In this document: piece after piece, positions 26,481 to 34,815 of the stretch
Layout: each line of letters starts with the position of its first letter
Position numbering within the stretch: position 1 is the stretch's first letter
Source: Streptomyces cyaneofuscatus
GTDB taxonomy: Bacteria; Actinomycetota; Actinomycetes; Streptomycetales; Streptomycetaceae
NCBI RefSeq assembly: GCF_000718135.1
Contig: NZ_JOEM01000028.1
Location: 1 to 64,000 of the forward strand
Reading direction: 5' to 3'
DNA: 64,000 nt
The notes under the pieces: generated by a model
Database searches by the model: none
Seen by the model: the letters and a program-made list of their open reading frames with translations, nothing else
What the model was told of the DNA's origin: nothing
Position numbers and translations under genes: made by a program

Positions 26481-26696
26481 ATGACCGTGAGCAAGAACAT
26501 CAACAACCCCGTCGGCCAGGGCGGCGGCCAGCGCAAGCGGCAGTCCCGCGCCGAACGGCAGAACAACGGCCCGCACCGCAACCTCGACCGTCAGAGCGCG
26601 GCCGACCGCAAGGCGGAGCTGGTGCGCAAGATGCGCGAGAAGGCGGGCACGGCCGAGGGCACCGGGCAGACGGACGGCGACACCGCGCAGAGCTGA
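26481..26696 (+). CDS. Small basic DUF6243-type protein
   Basis: A 71-residue, very hydrophilic protein preceded by a clear GGGAGAA ribosome binding site. It is rich in Gln, Arg, Asn and Lys (GQGGGQRKRQSRAERQNNG), with a helix-forming charged part (SAADRKAELVRKMREKAG) and a disordered Gly/Thr/Asp tail. This matches a short conserved actinobacterial family annotated as DUF6243, for which I know no function. There is no signal peptide and no Cys. It sits alone between the GNAT gene and a convergent transporter gene. Confidence 0.75.
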   Translation: MTVSKNINNPVGQGGGQRKRQSRAERQNNGPHRNLDRQSAADRKAELVRKMREKAGTAEGTGQTDGDTAQS

Positions 26697-26702
26697 CCCC
26701 GC

Positions 26703-26722
26703 GAGCCGGTGATCACCGGCTC
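26703..26722. terminator. Bidirectional hairpin between convergent genes
   Basis: A perfect 20-base palindrome, GAGCCGGTGA and TCACCGGCTC, located 6 bases after the DUF6243 stop and 2 bases before the stop of the convergent transporter gene. The position and symmetry fit a shared terminator for both strands. Confidence 0.7.
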
Positions 26723-26724
26723 GG

Positions 26725-28305
26725 TCACAGCCCCACGATCAGCTGGATACAGACGATCTTGACCAGGATGGCCAGCGCGAACAGTGTCGAGTAGCCGTTG
26801 TTGATCCGGCTGTCGCTCGCCCGGCTGTTGGCGTACGCCACGATCGCCGGGTTGCCCACATAACCGGACAGCAGCCCCATCGTCCGCTCCCGGCTCTGGC
26901 CCAGCCCCCTGGTGATCAGCACCAGCAGGGAGTAGCTCACCACCGCGCCGATCGCCAGCACGGCCACCAGCTTCAGGCCGAAGAGCGAGAAGGCGTTCTC
27001 GCGGAACGAGTAGCCCGAGGTGAGCCCCACCACGGCGAGGAAGAGCAGCAGGCCGATCTGGCGCAGGGTGAGGTTGGCCCGGGTCGGCAGGGTCCAGACA
27101 AGGGGGCCCGTGCGGCGGCGCCAGCCCAGGATCATGCCCATCACCAGCGGGCCGGCGCCCGTGCCCAGGGCCAGGGTGGTGGAGCCGAGGGTGAGGGAGG
27201 GGATGCCGATCAGGAACCCCAGGGTGAGGCCGAGGCCCAGGCTGACCGCGCTCACCTCGCTGACCTTCGCCTCCGTGTCGCCGAGGTAGGTGGTGACCTC
27301 GCTCGTCCGCTCGCGCGGCATCACCACCCGGACCCGGTCGTCGAGCTGGAGCAGCAGGTCGTCGTGGGCGAGCATGTCGAAGTCGCCGCGGCGGACCCGG
27401 CTCACCACGGCCCCGTACTTCTCGCCGAGGCCCAGTTCGGCGACCGTGTGCCCGGCCAGGTCGGGGTTGGTGAGCAGGACCCGCCGGTAGTCCACCGCGC
27501 TGCGGTCGTCCAGCAGGTGGCGCGGGGCGAGGGAGCCGAGCGCCTCCGTCGCCGCCCGTACGTCCGCCTCGCCGCCCACCAGGACGACCTGGTCGCCGGG
27601 GGAGAGGCGGTCCAGCTCCCTGGCCACCCGGGTGACCCCGCCGTGGGGGCGGTACTCGCTGGCCAGCACCCGGTGCGCGGGGACCCCGGGGACGTCGGGC
27701 CAGCGGGTTTCCCGGGCCACCTCGACCGTACGGGTGACGAGCGTGGCGGGGAGGCCCGAGTCGGGGTCCCGGCAGGCGGTCCAGGTACGGCGGGCCGCGA
27801 CGGCCGAGACGAAGAGGATCGTGATCACCACGGCCAGCGGGTAGCCGATGGCGTACCCGACGGCGGGCTGCGTCGGGTCGGCCGAGGCGTCCTGGGCTGC
27901 GGCGAGGCCCGGGGTCGTCGTGCCGATGCCCGCGTACCCACCCGCGAGGAACGGGCCGCTGATGCCGAACCAGGCATGCCCCACGAACCCCACCACCACC
28001 GCCGTGACCGCCAGGGCGACCACGGCCCCGGCCATCACCGGGAGCTGGCCGCGCAGTTCACGGAAGAAGGCGGGGCCCGAGTCCAGGCCGACCGTGTACA
28101 CGTACAGGGCCAGACCCAGCGCCGAGACCCCGGCGGGTACGGCGGCGGCGATGTCCTCGTCCAGCGCCCCCACGAGGAGGCCGACGAAGAGCACACCGGC
28201 CGCCCCCAGCCGTACCGGGCCGAAGCGCACCATGCCGAGCAGCGCCCCGAGCGTGATCACCGCGAACACGGTCACCCACGGGTTGTCCGCGAAGAACTGC
28301 CACAC
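26725..28305 (-). CDS. AspT/YidE-family transporter with RCK_C domains
   Basis: A 526-residue membrane protein of the aspartate:alanine-exchanger (AAE) family. The first half has about five hydrophobic helices (from FFADNPWVTVFAVITLGALL) and the family motif GPFLAGGYAGIGTTTPGLAA. A central cytoplasmic portion carries two TrkA-C/RCK_C-like domains (about 195-350; LSPGDQVVLVGGEADV and LQLDDRVRVVMPRE). The second half has another set of helices ending at KIVCIQLIVGL. The substrate is not evident; family members exchange carboxylates or amino acids. GTG 28305 has the strong Shine-Dalgarno GGGGAGG 8 bases upstream, and that Shine-Dalgarno lies inside a long hairpin (28313-28364). Confidence 0.87.
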   Translation of the reverse strand: MWQFFADNPWVTVFAVITLGALLGMVRFGPVRLGAAGVLFVGLLVGALDEDIAAAVPAGVSALGLALYVYTVGLDSGPAFFRELRGQLPVMAGAVVALAVTAVVVGFVGHAWFGISGPFLAGGYAGIGTTTPGLAAAQDASADPTQPAVGYAIGYPLAVVITILFVSAVAARRTWTACRDPDSGLPATLVTRTVEVARETRWPDVPGVPAHRVLASEYRPHGGVTRVARELDRLSPGDQVVLVGGEADVRAATEALGSLAPRHLLDDRSAVDYRRVLLTNPDLAGHTVAELGLGEKYGAVVSRVRRGDFDMLAHDDLLLQLDDRVRVVMPRERTSEVTTYLGDTEAKVSEVSAVSLGLGLTLGFLIGIPSLTLGSTTLALGTGAGPLVMGMILGWRRRTGPLVWTLPTRANLTLRQIGLLLFLAVVGLTSGYSFRENAFSLFGLKLVAVLAIGAVVSYSLLVLITRGLGQSRERTMGLLSGYVGNPAIVAYANSRASDSRINNGYSTLFALAILVKIVCIQLIVGL

Positions 28306-28312
28306 CGGCGGT

Positions 28313-28364
28313 GCCTCCCCGTCTCGAAGCGAACCCGTTCAGGATCTTCGAGGAGCGGGGAGGC
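28313..28364 (-). promoter_or_regulatory. Long mRNA hairpin that includes the transporter's Shine-Dalgarno
   Basis: On the + strand, GCCTCCCCG (28313-28321) pairs with CGGGGAGGC (28356-28364), then TCGAAG (28324-28329) with CTTCGA (28346-28351). A small GAAC/GTTC hairpin sits at the top (28331-28340). In the minus-strand mRNA the 3' arm contains GGGGAGG, the Shine-Dalgarno of the transporter gene. The fold would therefore hide the ribosome binding site. It could instead, or also, be the terminator of the gene ending at 28377. No known riboswitch class was recognised. Confidence 0.55.
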
Positions 28365-28376
28365 CGCCACCTGACC

Positions 28377-29222
28377 TCAGAGCTGTCGGACGCCGTGCGG
28401 CACGTGCGCCGGGCGGCCCCGGCCCCGCGTCAGCGTGTAGCCGAACACGGCCGCCAGCGCGGCGAGCACACCGCCGCCGACCGTCCACAGCCAGCGGGTC
28501 GTCCACCAGCCCGACGCCCAGCCGTCCTCCGGCTCACCGGCTGTCCGGGCCTGCGCGCCTCCCGACGCGCCCGTCACCGAGATGCCCGGCACCAGCGGCT
28601 CCGCGAGCGCGCCGTCCACGTGGTGGGCGCCGCCGGCGTCCACCACGTCGGCCCGCACCTCGGCCTCGAACGGCAGCCCGAGCTCGTCGGCCGGGAGGTT
28701 CACCACCGTCAACCGCACGTAGTAGCTGCCGGGCAGCGGGTCGTTCGCCCACGGCTCGGACCAGGACCGTACGGTGCGCAGCACACAGGAGAGCTCGACC
28801 GCCGACGCGTCGGCCGCCGCCTTCCGGGTCTGGTGGCCGTACTGGCACGCCTGGCGGCGGCGCAGCCCGTCGTACACGTCGATCTGCCAGGTGGAGCCCG
28901 AGCGCTTCACCTCGCCCTCCGGGAGCTTCACCGTCGCCTTCACGGTGGCCCGCTCTCCGGCGTCGGCCGGGAACACCCAGTACAGGTAGTCGCCCGCCGA
29001 CGCCTGCGCGGTGCCGCTCTGCCCCTGCTGGAGTGCGGTCGCCGTACGGAACGTGGTGCCGGCCTCGGTGGGCCCGGGGCCCTCGTCGCCGGGGCTCGCG
29101 CTCGCCGACGGGTCGTCGGCCACGGCCGCGCCCGCAGAGGTGAACAGGGTCAGCCCGGCCAGCAGCGCCCCGGCGAACGCGCGCCGCACGCCACGGGCGC
29201 GGCGGGAAGTCGTCGTCACCAT
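28377..29222 (-). CDS. Secreted, C-terminally anchored protein, partner of VWA protein
   Basis: A 281-residue protein whose ATG 29222 shares one base with the stop of the upstream VWA gene (TGATG). It has a signal peptide ending AAVADD, a mature extracytoplasmic part with a beta-rich segment (GDYLYWVFPADAGERATVKA), Cys pairs (QACQYG and LSCVLR) and a C-terminal membrane helix (WLWTVGGGVLAALAAVFGYTL) followed by TRGRGRP. I do not recognise a named domain. The segment resembles the beta-sandwich region also present after the VWA domain in its neighbour. The two are probably a surface complex. Confidence 0.65.
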   Translation of the reverse strand: MVTTTSRRARGVRRAFAGALLAGLTLFTSAGAAVADDPSASASPGDEGPGPTEAGTTFRTATALQQGQSGTAQASAGDYLYWVFPADAGERATVKATVKLPEGEVKRSGSTWQIDVYDGLRRRQACQYGHQTRKAAADASAVELSCVLRTVRSWSEPWANDPLPGSYYVRLTVVNLPADELGLPFEAEVRADVVDAGGAHHVDGALAEPLVPGISVTGASGGAQARTAGEPEDGWASGWWTTRWLWTVGGGVLAALAAVFGYTLTRGRGRPAHVPHGVRQL

Positions 29223-30502
29223 CAGTTGGTCCTCCATACGGCGATGCGCCAGCGCGAGATCCAGCCGACCAGCAGCCCCGCGACCAGTCCGGTCAGCACG
29301 AGGACGCCGAGCAGCCACCAGCCGCGGCCGAGCCCGAAGGCCGCCACGTCGGACGCCTGGTCGGGTCCGTCCACCAGGTCCACGGTCAGCTCGACCGGCA
29401 GACCGGGCGTCCGCTTCACCGAGGCGGGCGCGGAGAAGGCGTTGGAGAGCTGGAGGCAGACGGTCTCGGCGGCGGGCTTGCCGCTGCCGTTGTCGCCGTC
29501 CTCGATCTCGGCCTTCGGGTAGCGCAGGCCGGACGAGATCACATCCGTACGTCCGGTGCCGGATTCCGAGCCCCGGACGATCTCGCGTCCGGTGTCCGTC
29601 ACCGCGCGCAGCAGCACGCCGTAGTCGTTGTCGACGGCGCGGTCCGCCGCCACGCTCGCCGAGGCGCGAAGCTCCTGACCGGGCAGCACGTCGACGCGGT
29701 ACCAGCGGTGCTCGCCGATCACCTGGCGGTCGGTGTAGAGGCCCGGCTTCAGCGCGGGTGCGGCGGAGCAGTCGGCCGCGCCTTCGGTGGCGACCGGAGT
29801 CACGACCGGCTCGGCCGCCCGGTCCACCAACTGCTTCACGCGGCGCGAGAGTTCGTCCTTGTGCTGGACGGCGGTGTACGTGCCGCCGGTGGCCTCGGCG
29901 ATGCAGGTGAGCTGCTGGCGGATCTTGGCGTCGGGCACCAGGCCGAGGGTGTCGATGACCAGATGGGTGCCGCGCGCGGCGATCTCGCGGGCCACCTCGC
30001 ACGGGTCGAGCGGACCGCAGGTGTCCTCGCCGTCCGTGATGAGGACGATCCGGCGGGTGGCCTCGCCGCCTTCGAGGTCGTCGGCCGCGCCGAGCAGTGC
30101 CGGGCCGATCGGGGTCCAGCCGGTGGGGGCGAGGGTGGCGACGGCGGTCTTGGCCTCGGTGCGGTCCAGCGGGCCGACCGGGTAGAGCTGCTTGGTGTCC
30201 TTGCAGCCGACCTTGCGGTCGTCGCCCGGATAGTCGGCGCCCAGGGTGCGGATACCGAGGTGGACCTCTTCCGGCACCGCGTCCAGGACGTCGTTGAACG
30301 CCTGCTTGGCGGCGTTCATCCGGGACTGGCCGTCGATGTCGCGGGTGCGCATGGAGCCGCTGACGTCGAGGACGAGTTCGACCTTGGGGGCGGGGGTGGC
30401 CGGTGGTTCGTCGGCGGCTGCGGGGAGCACGGAGCCGAGCCCGGCAGCCAGGGTGGCGAGCGCTATGCACACCCCGGTCGTCAGCCGATTTCTTGTGATC
30501 AT
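29222..30502 (-). CDS. Secreted VWA-domain protein with C-terminal membrane anchor
   Basis: A 426-residue protein. A signal peptide ends at AAADE (about 31). The VWA domain (about 40-215) has the complete MIDAS motif DVSGS (46-50), a Thr in TGWTPIGPAL and an Asp in LITDGEDTCG. A pre-helical beta-rich region follows, with Cys residues. A C-terminal membrane helix (WWLLGVLVLTGLVAGLLVGWI) ends with a short positive tail. It is the extracellular kind of VWA protein, binding a divalent metal and probably a protein ligand. It is coupled to the following gene and 70 bases downstream of xylB, which is not obviously related. Confidence 0.8.
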   Translation of the reverse strand: MITRNRLTTGVCIALATLAAGLGSVLPAAADEPPATPAPKVELVLDVSGSMRTRDIDGQSRMNAAKQAFNDVLDAVPEEVHLGIRTLGADYPGDDRKVGCKDTKQLYPVGPLDRTEAKTAVATLAPTGWTPIGPALLGAADDLEGGEATRRIVLITDGEDTCGPLDPCEVAREIAARGTHLVIDTLGLVPDAKIRQQLTCIAEATGGTYTAVQHKDELSRRVKQLVDRAAEPVVTPVATEGAADCSAAPALKPGLYTDRQVIGEHRWYRVDVLPGQELRASASVAADRAVDNDYGVLLRAVTDTGREIVRGSESGTGRTDVISSGLRYPKAEIEDGDNGSGKPAAETVCLQLSNAFSAPASVKRTPGLPVELTVDLVDGPDQASDVAAFGLGRGWWLLGVLVLTGLVAGLLVGWISRWRIAVWRTN

Positions 30503-30538
30503 CGCCGGATCTTATGGAAAATCAGTTCGTATTCCCAA

Positions 30539-30564
30539 CCGGGGCCGTCGGCCACCGTCCCCGG
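30539..30564 (-). terminator. Possible hairpin after xylB
   Basis: A 6-bp stem, CCGGGG (30539-30544) with CCCCGG (30559-30564), and a 14-base G/C-rich loop in the 70-base gap between the xylB stop and the VWA gene. It is a weak terminator candidate. Confidence 0.3.
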
Positions 30565-30572
30565 CTCATCCG

Positions 30573-32054
30573 TCAGCCGCCGAGCAGTGGCTCCGCGGCC
30601 CGGTCCAGTACCGAGGTGACCCGCTGCCAGGTCTCCAGATCCCGCTCCACGGCGTCGAGTTGACTGCCCGTATCACCGGCGTCCCAGGAGGTCGCCAGGG
30701 CCACCGGGTCCCCGCCGCCCGCAGCCGACGCGGCGAGCGCGGCCGCGCCCAGGGCGACCAGCTCGCCGCCCGCCGGGATGACGACCGGGCGGCCGGAGAG
30801 CCGGCGCACCGTCTCCACCCAGCTCCGCCCCTGCGCGCCGCCGCCGATCAGCCGCAGCGGGCGGGCGGCGACCTCGGGGGCGTCCGGGTCCAGGCCGCAG
30901 GCCCGTAGCAGCGTGTCCAGGGCACGCAGGACGGTGACGGCCGCGCCCTCGTAGGCGGCGCCGAGGAGTTGCTGCGGGGTGGTGTCGTGGCGCAGACCGG
31001 TGAGGAGCCCGGACGCGGTGGGCAGGTCGGGGGTGCGCTCGCCGTCGAGGTACGGGAGCAGTACGGCTTCGCCGCCGGGGGCCGTGTCCTCGCGGTGCAG
31101 GCCGAGGAGGGAGGCGACCTTGTCCACGGCGAGCGTGCAGTTGAGGGTGCAGGCCAGCGGGAGGTACGTACCGTCGGCGGCGGCGAACCCGGAGAGCGCC
31201 GGGGCGGTGGAGCGCGTACGGGAGGCGGCGAAGACCACGCCCGAGGTGCCGAGGGAGAGGACCGGGTGGTCCAGCAGCCCGGCGCCGCCGAGCCCGAGGC
31301 CCACGGCCGCGCTCATGTTGTCGCCGGTCCCCGCCGCGACCGCGATCCCGGCGGGCAGCCCCAGCGCCTCGGCCGCCGCGTCGGTGAGCGACCCGATGCG
31401 GGTGGCCCCGGTGGGGGCGACCTCGGGGAGGAGCGCCGGGTCCAGGCCGAGGAGGCCCAGCAGTTCGGGGTCGTAGGCGCTTGTCGCGGTGGCGTACCAG
31501 CCGGTGCCGGAGGCGTCCCCGGGGTCGGTCGCCGCCACCCCCGCGAGGCGCTCGGTGAGGAAGTCGTGCGGCAGCCGCACGCCCGCGGCTCCCTTCGCCG
31601 CGTCCGGGTCGTTCTCCCGCAGCCACTGCCACTTGGAGGCGGTGATCGAGGCGACCGGTACGGAACCGGTCCGCGCGGTCCACGCGTCCGGCCCGCCGAG
31701 CTCGGCGGTAAGGGCGGCGGCCTGCGGGGCGGACCGGGTGTCGTTCCACAGCAGCGCCGGCCGCAGCGGACGCCCCGAGCGGTCGAGCACGACGAGCCCG
31801 TGCTGCTGCCCGGCCACCGCGATTCCGGTCACCGAGCGGGCGGGAAGCCCGGACTCCTTCAGCCCGGCCGTCACCGCGTCGCCCAGCGCCCGCCACCAGA
31901 CCTCCGGGTCGCTCTCCCGGGCGCCGGACTCCCCGGTGACGACGTGCGGGGCGCGTCCCACCGCGAGCTGCTCGCCGGTCGCGGCGTCGATCACGGCGGC
32001 CTTGGTGGACTGGGTGGAGCTGTCCACGCCGATGACGACGGTACGTGACGACAT
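30573..32054 (-). CDS. xylB: Xylulokinase
   Basis: A 493-residue FGGY-family kinase phosphorylating D-xylulose to xylulose 5-phosphate. The N-terminal phosphate-binding loop is GVDSSTQSTKAAV (9-21). AVAGQQHGLVVLD and LLWNDTRS are the xylulokinase sugar-binding blocks. GTGDNMSAAVGLG holds the catalytic Asp, and the C-terminal ATP site includes LRLIGGGAQGRSW. Length is normal for the family. It diverges from xylA, with 217 bases of shared promoter region carrying two GAACAAAT boxes and an imperfect palindrome. The ROK-family gene two genes to the right is the likely repressor. Confidence 0.93.
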   Translation of the reverse strand: MSSRTVVIGVDSSTQSTKAAVIDAATGEQLAVGRAPHVVTGESGARESDPEVWWRALGDAVTAGLKESGLPARSVTGIAVAGQQHGLVVLDRSGRPLRPALLWNDTRSAPQAAALTAELGGPDAWTARTGSVPVASITASKWQWLRENDPDAAKGAAGVRLPHDFLTERLAGVAATDPGDASGTGWYATATSAYDPELLGLLGLDPALLPEVAPTGATRIGSLTDAAAEALGLPAGIAVAAGTGDNMSAAVGLGLGGAGLLDHPVLSLGTSGVVFAASRTRSTAPALSGFAAADGTYLPLACTLNCTLAVDKVASLLGLHREDTAPGGEAVLLPYLDGERTPDLPTASGLLTGLRHDTTPQQLLGAAYEGAAVTVLRALDTLLRACGLDPDAPEVAARPLRLIGGGAQGRSWVETVRRLSGRPVVIPAGGELVALGAAALAASAAGGGDPVALATSWDAGDTGSQLDAVERDLETWQRVTSVLDRAAEPLLGG

Positions 32055-32100
32055 GGGCGGCCTCTTTCACAGTGCGGATGCGCCGATTCGGTTCTGCCGC

Positions 32101-32215
32101 GAACAAATTACGTGATCCGCGGCCCGGCGAACAGGCCTCCCGCCGACTCGCCACGGACCAGGGGGTTACGCCGGACGAGTACCGTGTGCATGATTAGTCA
32201 TGACACTGAACAAAT
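32101..32215. promoter_or_regulatory. Divergent xylB/xylA promoter region with candidate operators
   Basis: The same octamer GAACAAAT occurs at 32101-32108 and 32208-32215, one near each gene. Between them an imperfect dyad, GTGT-G-CATGA (32184-32193) with TCATGACAC (32198-32206), flanks TTAG. This is the most A/T-rich spot of the region. Repeated TTTGTTC-like boxes are plausible sites for a ROK-type xylose repressor. The assignment is inference from position and repetition. Confidence 0.45.
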
Positions 32216-32271
32216 AGGGGTTCGAGGCTTCCGGCCCAGCCCCGACGGCAGGCGAAGGCGGTCGGACGACG

Positions 32272-33438
32272 ATGACGGAACGCTTCACCCCCACCCCCGA
32301 GGACAAGTTCAGCTTCGGCCTGTGGACCGTGGGCTGGCAGGGCCGGGACCCCTTCGGCGACGCCACCCGCGCGGCCATCGACCCCGTCGAGTCCGTCCAG
32401 CAGCTCGCCGAGCTCGGCGCCTGGGGCGTGACCTTCCACGACGACGACCTGATCCCCTTCGGCGCGCCGGAGACCGAGCGCGAGGCGGTCGTCAAGCGGT
32501 TCCGCCAGGCCGTCGACGCGAGCGGCCTCGTCGTGCCCATGGTGACCACGAACCTCTTCACCCACCCGGTCTTCAAGGACGGCGGGTTCACCGCCAACGA
32601 CCGCGACGTACGCCGTTACGCACTCCGCAAGACCCTGCGCAACATCGACCTCGCCGTCGAGCTCGGCGCCACCACCTTCGTCGCCTGGGGCGGCCGCGAG
32701 GGCGCGGAGTCCGGCGGGGCCAAGGATGTGCGGCTCGCCCTGCACCGGATGAAGGAGGCCTTCGACCTGCTCGGCGAGTACGTCATCGAGCAGGGGTACG
32801 ACCTCCGCTTCGCCATCGAGCCCAAGCCGAACGAGCCGCGCGGCGACATCCTGCTGCCCACCATCGGCCACGCCCTCGCCTTCATCGAGCGCCTGGAGCG
32901 CCCCGAGCTGGTCGGCGTCAACCCCGAGACCGGGCACGAGCAGATGGCCGGGCTCAACTTCCCGCACGGCATCGCCCAGGCCATGTGGGCCGACAAGCTC
33001 TTCCACATCGACCTCAACGGCCAGTCCGGCATCAAGTACGACCAGGACCTCCGCTTCGGCGCGGGCGACCTGCGCCAGGCGTTCTGGCTCGTCGACCTGC
33101 TGGAGAGCGGCTACGAGGGCCCGCGCCACTTCGATTTCAAGCCCCCGCGCACCGAGGACTACGACGGCGTCTGGGCCTCGGCGGCCGGGTGCATGCGCAA
33201 CTACCTGATCCTCAAGGAGCGGGCGGCCGCCTTCCGCGCCGACCCCGAGGTCCGGGCCGCGCTGCGCGCCTCCCGCCTGGACGAACTGGCCCGCCCCACC
33301 GCCGGGGACGGCCTGGCGGCCCTGCTCGCCGACCGCACGGCGTACGAGGAGTTCGACGTGGACGCGGCAGCGGAACGCGGCATGGCCTTCGAGGCCCTGG
33401 ACCAGCTGGCCATGGACCACCTGCTCGCGGTGCGCTGA
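32272..33438 (+). CDS. xylA: Xylose isomerase
   Basis: A 388-residue TIM-barrel enzyme that interconverts D-xylose and D-xylulose (and glucose and fructose). It has the length of the short (class I) actinomycete isomerases. Conserved blocks: [15 protein letters not shown], the catalytic His-Asp in VTFHDDD (H56, D57 in this numbering), WGGREGAE, the metal/substrate site [34 protein letters not shown] and [12 protein letters not shown]. It is transcribed divergently from xylB and ends at a strong hairpin shared with the convergent ROK gene. Confidence 0.96.
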   Translation: MTERFTPTPEDKFSFGLWTVGWQGRDPFGDATRAAIDPVESVQQLAELGAWGVTFHDDDLIPFGAPETEREAVVKRFRQAVDASGLVVPMVTTNLFTHPVFKDGGFTANDRDVRRYALRKTLRNIDLAVELGATTFVAWGGREGAESGGAKDVRLALHRMKEAFDLLGEYVIEQGYDLRFAIEPKPNEPRGDILLPTIGHALAFIERLERPELVGVNPETGHEQMAGLNFPHGIAQAMWADKLFHIDLNGQSGIKYDQDLRFGAGDLRQAFWLVDLLESGYEGPRHFDFKPPRTEDYDGVWASAAGCMRNYLILKERAAAFRADPEVRAALRASRLDELARPTAGDGLAALLADRTAYEEFDVDAAAERGMAFEALDQLAMDHLLAVR

Positions 33439-33445
33439 CGGCAAG

Positions 33446-33470
33446 GGTGAGCCGGGGCCCCCGGCTCACC
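33446..33470. terminator. Hairpin between xylA and the ROK gene
   Basis: A perfect 12-bp stem (GGTGAGCCGGGG at 33446-33457 and its complement at 33459-33470) around one central C, 7 bases after the xylA stop. It overlaps the last codons of the convergent ROK gene, so it probably ends transcription from both sides. Confidence 0.8.
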
Positions 33471-34719
33471 CGCCCGACGGCTCCGCGTACGCCACCGGGT
33501 CGTCCAGCACGTCCTGCACCACCAGCGCCGCCGCGCCCCGCGCCGCGTCCCCCGCCACCGACGACGCGCGGAGCCGGCCGCTGCCCGGGGACCAGAGGCC
33601 CGACACCACCCTGCCGGTCAGCTCCTCGTCGGCCGGGGGCGACAGCCACGGCATCAGGCCCCGGTAGATCCCGCCGAGCACCACCGCGTCCGGGTCGACC
33701 AGGTTCACCGCACCCGACACCACCCGGCCCAGCATCCGCCCCGCCTCGGCGACCGCCGCCACCGCCCGCTCGTCCCCGGCCCGCGCGCGCCGCTCCAGCT
33801 CCAGCACGCCGGAGCCGCCCCCGGCCCCCGGCCCGTCGACCCCGGCCGCCCGCAGCAGCGCCGTCTGTCCGGCGTACTGCTCCAGGCAGCCCCGCGAGCC
33901 GCACCGGCACTCCGGCCCGTCCGGGTCCACCACCACATGCCCGATCTCCCCGGCGAACCCGTGCGCCCCGCGCAGCAGTTCACCGTTCAGCACCAGCGCG
34001 CCGCCGACCCCGATCTCCCCGGTCAGATACAGGAAGCTGTGGACGTCACCGAGGCCGCCGAACCACAGCTCGGCCAGCGCCGCGAGATTGGCCTCGTTCT
34101 CCGAGGCGACCGGCAGCACCGGGCGGCCGGGGCGCAGCGCGGTGAGCGCGTCGCCGAACAGGTCCTGCGCCGGGACCTCGTTCCAGCCGAGGTTGGGGGC
34201 CTGGCGTACCGCGCCGCCGGAGACCAGACCGGGCAGCGCCAGCGCGGCGCCCACCGGGCGGAGCTCCTGCTCGCGCGCCGAGTCCAGGGCCCGCGCGGCG
34301 ATCGCGGCCGCGCGGGCGAGGACCTCCTCGGCGGGTGCGCCCCGGTTGTCGAGGTGTTCGGTCTGCCGGACCCGGCCGGTGCCCGCGAGGTCGACGACGC
34401 AGACCGAGACGTAATCGATGTTGATCTCCACACCGAGCCCGGCGGGACCGGTGCGGGCCACCTTGAGCGCGGTGCCGGGGCGCCCGGCCTGCCCGCTGAA
34501 CGTCTTGCCCGACTCGGTGAGGAACCCGTTGTCCATCAGCTGCTCGACGAGCGAGGAGACCGCGGCCCGGGTGAGGCCGACCCGCGCGGCGACGCCGGCG
34601 CGGGTCGCCTCACCGCTCTCGCCCTCGTCCCGCACGGCGCGCAGTACCAGGCTCAGATTGTGCCGTCGCACGGTGTCCTTGTCGGCCTTGGGCCCCAGCG
34701 GAGTGAGGATGCTCTTCAT
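33466..34719 (-). CDS. ROK-family transcriptional regulator (XylR-like)
   Basis: A 417-residue repressor-type ROK protein; ATG 34719 begins MKSILTPLG, and the frame upstream is Pro/Arg-rich noise. The N-terminal winged helix (about 10-75) has VRRHNLSLVLRAVRDEG and VAARVGLTRAAVSSLVEQL. The ROK domain shows VGGALVLNGELLRGAHGFAGEIGH and the zinc-binding CRCGSRGCLEQYAG. These are the hallmarks of NagC/XylR-type regulators. Position next to xylA/xylB suggests it represses both in the absence of xylose. The catalytic Asp of sugar-kinase ROK members (DNDAN) is replaced by ENEAN, as in non-enzymatic regulators. Confidence 0.87.
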   Translation of the reverse strand: MKSILTPLGPKADKDTVRRHNLSLVLRAVRDEGESGEATRAGVAARVGLTRAAVSSLVEQLMDNGFLTESGKTFSGQAGRPGTALKVARTGPAGLGVEINIDYVSVCVVDLAGTGRVRQTEHLDNRGAPAEEVLARAAAIAARALDSAREQELRPVGAALALPGLVSGGAVRQAPNLGWNEVPAQDLFGDALTALRPGRPVLPVASENEANLAALAELWFGGLGDVHSFLYLTGEIGVGGALVLNGELLRGAHGFAGEIGHVVVDPDGPECRCGSRGCLEQYAGQTALLRAAGVDGPGAGGGSGVLELERRARAGDERAVAAVAEAGRMLGRVVSGAVNLVDPDAVVLGGIYRGLMPWLSPPADEELTGRVVSGLWSPGSGRLRASSVAGDAARGAAALVVQDVLDDPVAYAEPSGG

Positions 34720-34771
34720 ATCGTCGCCGAGCCTATGCGATCGCGGACACGGCGGGCAGCGCGGCGGACAC

Positions 34772-34802
34772 GGCCCCCCTCCGCGACGTGCGGAAGGGGG
34801 CC
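34772..34802 (-). terminator. Hairpin terminator after the DUF305 gene
   Basis: A 13-base arm GGCCCCCCTCCGC (34772-34784) pairs with GCGGAAGGGGGCC (34790-34802) across a 5-base loop, with one mismatch. It lies 14 bases after the DUF305 stop on the minus strand and before the ROK gene start. Confidence 0.75.
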
Positions 34803-34815
34803 GGTCCACAGGGTG

